Source of the DNA: Micromonospora_J zhanjiangensis
GTDB lineage: Bacteria > Actinomycetota > Actinomycetes > Mycobacteriales > Micromonosporaceae
NCBI RefSeq assembly: GCF_042650605.1
Contig: NZ_JBHSBN010000020.1
Location: forward strand, 1 to 64,000
Direction: 5' to 3'
Length of the DNA stretch: 64,000 bases
Shown: positions 58,184 to 64,000 of the stretch, one piece after another
How the letters are laid out: each line of letters begins with the position of its first letter
How positions within the stretch are numbered: position 1 is the stretch's first letter
Position numbers and translations under genes: made by a program
The notes under the pieces: generated by a model
What the model saw: only the letters and a program-made list of their open reading frames with translations
What the model was told of the DNA's origin: nothing
Database searches by the model: none

Positions 58184-59787
58184 ACATCGTCGTCGGTGCC
58201 GGCAGCCTGGTCCGGCTGATCCTGCGCCGGGACCGGGTGCTGATGCCGCTGTGGGTCCTGGCCTTCGGCCTCATCCCGCTCAGCTACGTCACGTCGTTCG
58301 CCGACCTGTTCCCCACCGCCGCGCAACGCCAGCAGTACGCCGACCTGAGCGCCACCAACGCGACCTTCGTCGCGCTGTACGGCCCGCTCAGCGGCGCCAG
58401 CCTCGGCGAACTGGTCGCCTGGCGGGCCGGCTTCATCCCGGTCATGATCGGGTTGATCAGCCTGCTGACCGTCATCCGGCACACCCGTACCGATGAGGAG
58501 GCCGGCCGGCGGGAACTCGTCGGTTCGACGGTGGTCGGCCGGCACGCCACCCTGGTGGCCGCGCTGCTGGCCACCGCGCTGGCGAACCTCGCGACAGGCC
58601 TGATCCTGGTGCTGGGCCTGATCGGCCAGGGCCAGCCGGCCGCCGGGTCGTTGGCGATGGGTACGCAGTTCACCGCCGTCGGCTGGATCTTCGCCGCGGT
58701 CGGCGGGGTGGCCGCCCAGCTCACCGCCGGCGCCGGCCGGGCCCGCGGCATCGCGATCGTCGTCCTCGGTGTCGCCTTCCTGGTGCGCGTCGTCGGCGAC
58801 ATCTCGGGCCTGTCCGACGGCGTCCTGTCCTGGCTGTCCTGGATCTCACCGCTCGGCCTGGCACAGCGCATCCAACCGTACGGCGGGGAGCGCTGGTGGG
58901 TGCTCGGCCCGGCGGTCGTGCTCGCCGCGCTGGTGGCCGCGGCGGCGGTCGCCCTGTCCGGCCGACGCGACGTCGGCGCCGGCCTGCTGCCCGACCGGCT
59001 CGGGCCGGCCACGGCCGCGCCCGGCCTGCGCTCCCCACTGGCCCTGGCCTGGCGGCTGCACCGCGGCCTGCTGGCCAGCTGGACGCTCGGGTTCGCGGTG
59101 CTCGGCATCGTCTTCGGCGGGGTCGCCAAGGGCGTCGGCGACATGATGGACGGCAACCAGGCCCTGCAGGAGATCATGCTCCGGCTGGGCGGCAAGGCCG
59201 GCATCATCGACGCCTACCTGGCGGCCATCCTGAACCTGCTCGGCCTCATCGCCGCCGGGTACGCCGTCCAGGCCGCCCTGAAACTGCGCGCCGAGGAGTC
59301 CGCCGGGCACGCCGAGCCACTGCTGGCCGGCGCGGTCGGCCGGTTCCGCTGGGCCGCCAGTCACCTGCTCTTCTCGGCCCTCGGCCCGGTGCTGGCGCTG
59401 GTTACCGCCGGCGTCGCCACCGGGCTGGTCTACGGCGCCAGCGTCGGCGAGGTGGGGCGGCAGGTGCCCCGCGCGCTGGCCGGCGCGGTGCTGCAGATAC
59501 CCGCCGTCTGGGTGCTCGCGGCGGTGGCGGTGCTGCTGATCGGGCTGCTGCCCCGGCTCGCCGGAATCGCCTGGGGCGCGCTGGCGGTCTGCGTACTGCT
59601 CGGGCTGGTCGGCGCGTCCCTGCAGCTGAACCAGCGACTGCTGGACGTCTCACCGTTCGTGCACATCCCCAAGGTGCCCGGCGGGACGTTCTCCGCCACG
59701 CCACTGGTCTGGCTCACCGCCGTGGCGGTGCTGCTCGGCGGGGCGGGTCTGGCGGGCCTGCGCCGGCGGGACGTCCCCACCGCCTGA
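58180..59787 (+). CDS. ABC exporter permease (polyketide-antibiotic exporter type)
   Basis: 535 residues with about twelve helices, two six-helix halves fused in one chain. SLVRLILRRDRVLMPLWVLAFGLIPLSYVTSFADLFPT, ATFVALYGPLSGASLGELVAWRAGF and RHTRTDEEAGRRELVGSTVVGRHATLVAALL are typical of actinobacterial exporters of antibiotics and lipids; the second half repeats the pattern (LRAEESAGHAEPLLAGAVGRFRWAASHL). The ATG overlaps the ATPase stop (ATGA). Substrate unknown; regulated by the upstream TetR. Confidence 0.9.
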   Translation: MNIVVGAGSLVRLILRRDRVLMPLWVLAFGLIPLSYVTSFADLFPTAAQRQQYADLSATNATFVALYGPLSGASLGELVAWRAGFIPVMIGLISLLTVIRHTRTDEEAGRRELVGSTVVGRHATLVAALLATALANLATGLILVLGLIGQGQPAAGSLAMGTQFTAVGWIFAAVGGVAAQLTAGAGRARGIAIVVLGVAFLVRVVGDISGLSDGVLSWLSWISPLGLAQRIQPYGGERWWVLGPAVVLAALVAAAAVALSGRRDVGAGLLPDRLGPATAAPGLRSPLALAWRLHRGLLASWTLGFAVLGIVFGGVAKGVGDMMDGNQALQEIMLRLGGKAGIIDAYLAAILNLLGLIAAGYAVQAALKLRAEESAGHAEPLLAGAVGRFRWAASHLLFSALGPVLALVTAGVATGLVYGASVGEVGRQVPRALAGAVLQIPAVWVLAAVAVLLIGLLPRLAGIAWGALAVCVLLGLVGASLQLNQRLLDVSPFVHIPKVPGGTFSATPLVWLTAVAVLLGGAGLAGLRRRDVPTA

Positions 59788-59794
59788 CCGACCG

Positions 59795-59834
59795 GGGCGG
59801 GTCGCCGGACCGTTCGTGGTCCGGCGACCCGCCC
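59795..59834. terminator. Strong bidirectional hairpin terminator
   Basis: A perfect 17-bp stem (GGGCGGGTCGCCGGACC) with a 6-nt loop, between the convergent permease and topoisomerase genes. Confidence 0.85.
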
Positions 59835-59848
59835 GTACGTGACCGGCG

Positions 59849-62338
59849 TCAGCCGCGTTCGATCAGGTGGCCGACCACCTCCGGGCCGAGCAGCACCGGC
59901 GAGCCCGAGCCGTCCCGGCGGCCGAGTTCGGCGGGCAGCTCGACCGGCTCACCGGTGGCCGTGGCCCCGGCCGGCCGGGGACCCACCCAGGCGACCACCA
60001 GCTCGCTCTCGCCCTTGAGGAAGCGATGCGCCCGGACCCCGCCGGTGGCCCGCCCCTTCGCCGGGTACTCGGCGAACGGGGTGACCTTCACGCCGCGACC
60101 CGTCGAGGTGACCACCATCGGCGCACCGTGCTCCGGATCGTCGGTGCGGACCGCGCCGAAGAACACCACCTCGGCCCCGGCCGACCGGTTGATGCCGGCC
60201 ATCCCGCCGCCCTTCAGACCCTGCGGGCGGACCAGCTTGGCGGCGAACCGCAGCAGCGACGCGTCCGACGTGACGAACGTGAGGTTCTCGGTGCCGTCGA
60301 CCAGCCAGCTCGCGCCGATCACCTCGTCGCCGTCCTTGAGGCCGATCACCTCGAACTCGTCCGACCGGACCGGCCACTCCGGCGCGCAGACCTTCACCAC
60401 GCCGTGCCGGGTGCCCAACGCCAGGCCCGGCGAGCCGGCACCCCGGTCACCCAGCGGCGCGAGGCCCACCACGTGCTCGCCGGCCTGCAACGGCACCAGC
60501 TCGGAGGCGGACATCCCGCCCCGCAGCGACACCGTGCCGCCCTGCTCGGGCAGCACCGGCAGCGGCAGCACGTCGGTCTTGAACGCCCGGCCCGTGTTGG
60601 TCACCAGCAGCACCTGACCGCGCGCCGTCGCGCCGACGACGGCCCGGACGGTGTCGTGCCGTACCCGACCGTTGCGCCGCCGACCCTCGACCGCCTCCTC
60701 GGACTCGGCCGCGGTGCGGGCCACCAGGCCGGTCGCCGAGAGGATCACCTGGCAGGGGTCGTCGGCCACCTCCAGCGGACCGGCCGGCGCGGACGCGGCC
60801 AGCACCTCCTTGAGGTCGCCGTCGATCAGCGTGGTCCGCCGCTCGGTGCCGAACTCCTTGACGACCGCCGCCAACTCGGTCGAGACGACCTTCCGCAGCA
60901 CACTCTCGTTGTCGAGGATCTCCGACAGCTCGGCGATCTCGGCGCGCAGCCGCTCCTGCTCGCTCTCCAGTTCGAGCCGGTCGAACTTGGTCAGCCGGCG
61001 CAGCGGGGTGTCGAGGATGTAGTTGGCCTGGATCTCGGACAGCTTGAACTGGCGCATCAGGCCGGCACGGGCGGCCGCCGCGTCCTCGCTGCCACGGATC
61101 AGCTTGACCACCTTGTCGATGTCCAGCAGCGCGATCAGCAGGCCGTCGACCAGGTGCAACCGGTCCTGCCGCTTGCGCCGTCGGAACGTCGTCCGCCGGG
61201 TCACCACCTCGTACCGGTGGGCCAGGAAGACCTCCAGCAGCTCCTTGAGGCCGAGGGTCTGCGGCTGTCCGTCCAGCAGGACCAGGTTGTTGATCCCGAA
61301 CGACTGCTCCAGCGGGGTGAGCCGGTACAGGTCGGCCAGCAGCGCCTGCGGGTTCACCCCCACCTTGCACTCGATCACCAGCCGGGTGCCGTTCTCCCGG
61401 TCGGTCAGGTCCTTGACGTCGGCGATGCCCTGCAACCGCTTGGTCTTGTTCACCTCGTCGGTGATCTTCTCGATCACCTTCTCGGCGCCCACCCCGTACG
61501 GCAGCTCGGTGACGGTGATCGCCTGCCGGCCCCGGCTGCCCTGCACCGGGCCGATCTCCACCTGGCCACGCATCCGGACCACCCCGCGACCGGTCTCGTA
61601 CGCCTTGCGCACCTCGTCCAGGCCGAGCAGCAGCCCGCCGGTGGGCAGGTCCGGGCCGGGCACGAACTCCATCAGCTTGTCCAGCGAGGCGTTCGGGTGG
61701 GTGATCAGCCAGCGGGCCGCCGCGACGACCTCGCCCAGGTTGTGCGGGATCATGTTGGTGGCCATCCCGACCGCGATCCCCGAGGTGCCGTTGACCAGCA
61801 GGTTCGGGAAGGCGGCCGGCAGCACCTTGGGCTCCTGCAACGAGCCGTCGTAGTTCGGCTTGAAGTCGACGGTCTCCTCGCCCAGCTCACCGACCAGCAG
61901 CATCGCCGCCCGGGACATCCGAGCCTCGGTGTATCGGCTCGCGGCCGGTCCGTCGTCCGGGCTCCCAAAATTTCCATGGCCGTCGATGAGTGGGGTGTTC
62001 AGCGAGAAGTCCTGGGCCAGCCGGACCATCGCGTCGTAGATCGCCAGGTCACCGTGCGGATGCAGTCGGCCCATCACGTCGCCGACCACCCGGGCGGACT
62101 TCACGTGGGCCCGGTCCGGACGGTGGCCCTGCTCGCTCATCGAGTAGAGGATCCGCCGGTGTACCGGCTTGAGGCCGTCCCGGGCGTCCGGCAGCGCGCG
62201 GGAGTGGATGACCGAGTAGGCGTACTCCAGGTAGGAGTCCTCCACCTCGGTCCGCAGCGGATTGTCGACCACCCGCGCGCCCGCCTGGTCGAAGGCGGAC
62301 AGGTCGACCTTCGGCTGGTTGCCCTTGCGGCGTGCCAT
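59849..62338 (-). CDS. parC: Type IIA topoisomerase subunit A, ParC/GyrA-like (second copy type)
   Basis: 829 residues. The breakage-reunion domain has LPDARDGLKPVHRRILYSM, RVVGDVMGRLHPHGDLAIYDAMVRLAQDF and the active-site tyrosine in SRYTEARMS (Tyr 136). The GVGAEKVIEKITDEV and coiled-coil regions follow, then the C-terminal propeller from about residue 500 (NGRVRHDTVRAVV, GVVKVCAPEWPVRSDEFEVIGLKDGDEV). It lacks an obvious GyrA-box, which suggests a decatenating topoisomerase IV-like enzyme. The quinolone-pocket serine (E. coli GyrA Ser83) is Leu 98 here. ATG 62338. Downstream partner of parE. Confidence 0.9.
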   Translation of the reverse strand: MARRKGNQPKVDLSAFDQAGARVVDNPLRTEVEDSYLEYAYSVIHSRALPDARDGLKPVHRRILYSMSEQGHRPDRAHVKSARVVGDVMGRLHPHGDLAIYDAMVRLAQDFSLNTPLIDGHGNFGSPDDGPAASRYTEARMSRAAMLLVGELGEETVDFKPNYDGSLQEPKVLPAAFPNLLVNGTSGIAVGMATNMIPHNLGEVVAAARWLITHPNASLDKLMEFVPGPDLPTGGLLLGLDEVRKAYETGRGVVRMRGQVEIGPVQGSRGRQAITVTELPYGVGAEKVIEKITDEVNKTKRLQGIADVKDLTDRENGTRLVIECKVGVNPQALLADLYRLTPLEQSFGINNLVLLDGQPQTLGLKELLEVFLAHRYEVVTRRTTFRRRKRQDRLHLVDGLLIALLDIDKVVKLIRGSEDAAAARAGLMRQFKLSEIQANYILDTPLRRLTKFDRLELESEQERLRAEIAELSEILDNESVLRKVVSTELAAVVKEFGTERRTTLIDGDLKEVLAASAPAGPLEVADDPCQVILSATGLVARTAAESEEAVEGRRRNGRVRHDTVRAVVGATARGQVLLVTNTGRAFKTDVLPLPVLPEQGGTVSLRGGMSASELVPLQAGEHVVGLAPLGDRGAGSPGLALGTRHGVVKVCAPEWPVRSDEFEVIGLKDGDEVIGASWLVDGTENLTFVTSDASLLRFAAKLVRPQGLKGGGMAGINRSAGAEVVFFGAVRTDDPEHGAPMVVTSTGRGVKVTPFAEYPAKGRATGGVRAHRFLKGESELVVAWVGPRPAGATATGEPVELPAELGRRDGSGSPVLLGPEVVGHLIERG

Positions 62339-62391
62339 GCTCAGCGATCTCCTCGGAAAGGTTCAGGTCGGGTGTCGGGGCGGGTGCCGGA

Positions 62392-64000
62392 TCAGGCGTC
62401 GATGGCTTCCTGGTCGACCCGGCTCGCGGAATCGACCAGCCAGTTGCGGCGCGGCTCGACCTTCTCCCCCATCAGCAGTTCGAGCACCTGCTCGGCGGCC
62501 TCGACGTCGTCCATCGTGATCCGTCGGACCGACCGGGTCGCCGGGTTCATGGTGGTGTCCCACAACTCGTCGGCGTCCATCTCGCCGAGGCCCTTGAACC
62601 GGGGCACCGGGGAGACCACCTGCTTGCCGGCCTTCTCCAGCCGGGCCACCGTCCGCTCCATCTCGGCCTGGGTGAAGGTGAAGATCGTCTCCGGGTTCCG
62701 CCCCCTGGTGGTGACCTTGTGCAGCGGGGGCATCGCCGCGTACAGCCGGCCGGCCTCGATCACCGGTCGCATGTACTTGGCGAACAGGGTGATCAGCAGG
62801 GTCCGGATGTGCGAGCCGTCGACGTCCGCGTCGGCCATGATCAGGATCCGGCCGTAGCGCATCGAGCCGAGGTCGAACGTGCGTCCCGAGCCGGCACCGA
62901 GCACCTGCACGATGGCCGAGCACTCGGCGTTGTCCAGCACCTGCTGCAGGCTGGCCCGCTGCACGTTGAGGATCTTGCCTCGGATCGGCAGCAATGCCTG
63001 ATATTCGGACGAACGGGCCATTCTGCTCGTCCCGAGTGCGCTGTCGCCCTCCACGATGAACAGCTCACTGCGCTCGACCCCGGTGGACCGGCAGTCGACC
63101 AGCTTCGGCGGCATCGACGCGCCCTCCAGCGCGGTCTTGCGCCGGGCGGCGTCCTTCTGCTGCTTCTGGGTCAGCCGCACCCGGGCCGCGTCCACGATCT
63201 TCTGCAGCACCGTGCGCGCCTCGGCCTTGGTCCGCCGGCCGTCCAGCCACGTCTTGACGTGCTGCTCGACCACGTTCTGCACCACCTTGGTGATGCCCGC
63301 GGTGGAGAGTTCGTCCTTGGTCTGCGAGGTGAACTGCGGCTCCGGGATCCGGACGTGCACGACGGCGGTCATGCCCTCCAGGACGTCGTCCAGGGTGGGC
63401 AGGTCCTCCTTGGGGCGCAGCAGGCCCCGGCTGTTGCGGATCGCCTCGGTCAGCGCCCGTACGGCGGCCCGTTCGAAGCCCTTGCGGTGGGTGCCGCCGT
63501 GGGTGTTGCGGATCGTGTTGGTGAAGCACTCGACGGTGCGCTCGTAGCCGGTGCCCCAGCGGAACGCCACCTCGACCTCGGCCCGCCGCTCGACGCCGGA
63601 GCGCATCACGCCGTTCTCGTCGGCGGCGTTCTCCTTGTAGGTGCCCGTACCGGTGGCCAGCAGGGTGCCGGAGACCGGCTTGTCGCCGGTCGGGGCGAGG
63701 AACTCCACCATGTCGGCCAGGCCGTTGGGGAAGGTGAACTCCTCCTCGGTGGCCTCCTCGCCGGTCTCGTCCCGCAGCACGAAGCTGACGCCGGGGACCA
63801 GGAAGGCGGTGTTGCGCAGCTTGGTGCGGACGGCGTCGACGTCCAGCGCCGCGCCGGTCTCGAAGTAGCGGGCGTCGTACCAGTACCGGGTGCTGGTGCC
63901 GGTCGTCTCGGCGCGCCGCATCTTCCGGGTCACCCGCAGGCCGGACTCGGGGGTGAACCGCGCCGTCGGACCGTCGCCGTCGAAGGCGCCGGGGATGCCG
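62392..64000 (-). CDS. parE: Type IIA topoisomerase subunit B, ParE/GyrB-like (N-terminus beyond window)
   Basis: The frame is open to the right edge; about 535 C-terminal residues are present. The second ATPase subdomain holds the switch lysine region, then the TOPRIM domain reads LFIVEGDSALGTSRMARSSEYQALLPIRGKILNV (metal Glu in EGDSA) and MADADVDGSHIRTLLITLFAKYMRPVIEAG (DAD metal motif). It ends FKGLGEMDADELWDTTMNPATRSV and MGEKVEPRRNWL, as in GyrB/ParE. EGDSAL replaces the EGDSAGG of GyrB, supporting the non-gyrase paralogue. The parC-like gene begins 54 bp downstream. Confidence 0.92.
   Translation of the reverse strand, partial: GIPGAFDGDGPTARFTPESGLRVTRKMRRAETTGTSTRYWYDARYFETGAALDVDAVRTKLRNTAFLVPGVSFVLRDETGEEATEEEFTFPNGLADMVEFLAPTGDKPVSGTLLATGTGTYKENAADENGVMRSGVERRAEVEVAFRWGTGYERTVECFTNTIRNTHGGTHRKGFERAAVRALTEAIRNSRGLLRPKEDLPTLDDVLEGMTAVVHVRIPEPQFTSQTKDELSTAGITKVVQNVVEQHVKTWLDGRRTKAEARTVLQKIVDAARVRLTQKQQKDAARRKTALEGASMPPKLVDCRSTGVERSELFIVEGDSALGTSRMARSSEYQALLPIRGKILNVQRASLQQVLDNAECSAIVQVLGAGSGRTFDLGSMRYGRILIMADADVDGSHIRTLLITLFAKYMRPVIEAGRLYAAMPPLHKVTTRGRNPETIFTFTQAEMERTVARLEKAGKQVVSPVPRFKGLGEMDADELWDTTMNPATRSVRRITMDDVEAAEQVLELLMGEKVEPRRNWLVDSASRVDQEAIDA

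Noticed and set aside
59867..62857. 996-residue plus-strand frame antisense to the parC-like gene
   Set aside because: Compositional shadow with repetitive HRAD/LGQ-type content; parC motifs on the other strand are unambiguous.
1..64000. CRISPR arrays, tRNA or rRNA genes
   Set aside because: No regularly spaced repeats and no cloverleaf or rRNA sequence were recognised anywhere in the window; by-eye search, so a divergent tRNA could be missed.

Overview
The window is chromosomal DNA from a very GC-rich actinomycete. Nearly all genes end codons in G or C, GTG and TTG starts are common, and overlapping ATGA/GTGA stop-starts couple many operons. Lsr2, NIT-domain histidine kinases paired with Roadblock proteins, an actinobacterial-type c-di-AMP riboswitch, a DUF6401-like protein and a second type IIA topoisomerase pair all suggest Micromonosporaceae (Micromonospora or a close relative). 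The genus is an inference.

Left end (1-8.4 kb): an IS200/IS605-type element (divergent tnpB/tnpA, with a hairpin end) is inserted in a phenylacetate-CoA ligase gene. Next is a compact, translationally coupled operon on the minus strand: MDR dehydrogenase, atypical 6-pyruvoyl-tetrahydropterin-synthase-fold protein, GT4 glycosyltransferase, methyltransferase and flippase-like membrane protein. It is flanked by a RibD C-domain reductase and a CDP-alcohol phosphatidyltransferase. Together they look like a pathway joining pterin/flavin-type chemistry to a glycosylated or lipid-linked product. This is the best candidate here for an undescribed system.

8.4-20 kb: a methyltransferase; a complete branched-chain-amino-acid-type ABC transporter operon led by a NIT sensor kinase and Roadblock protein (a partial conservon); an XRE regulator; a cytochrome P450; and a 1.1 kb gene-free stretch holding a 92-bp inverted-repeat element. 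An identical copy at 48 kb has its core inverted relative to matching flanks.

20-33 kb: Lsr2, DnaE, an orphan Roadblock protein, a C39-type secreted peptidase downstream of a c-di-AMP riboswitch, a DedA protein, a TM-helix mechanosensitive-type protein, a DUF2726 protein, an sthA transhydrogenase pseudogene with two out-of-frame internal deletions, and an Mrr-like endonuclease lacking the catalytic lysine.

33-50 kb: secreted and cell-surface functions, small enzymes, the glpF-glpK glycerol operon with a likely promoter/operator, a solute-binding lipoprotein that seems internally deleted, a cyclophilin, a WhiA-like protein without the HTH domain, a TAXI-type solute receptor convergent with a two-component system, and a DEAD-box RNA helicase.

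50-64 kb: a decayed Tn7/Tn5053-like transposon (TniA/TnsB and TniB/TnsC fragments); an HTH-SRPBCC gene pair with two perfect 18-bp palindromes that contain its likely leaderless promoter; a cation/proton antiporter; a Tat-exported amidase; a TetR-ABC exporter operon with two related operators; and the parE-parC-like topoisomerase genes, the first of which runs off the right edge.
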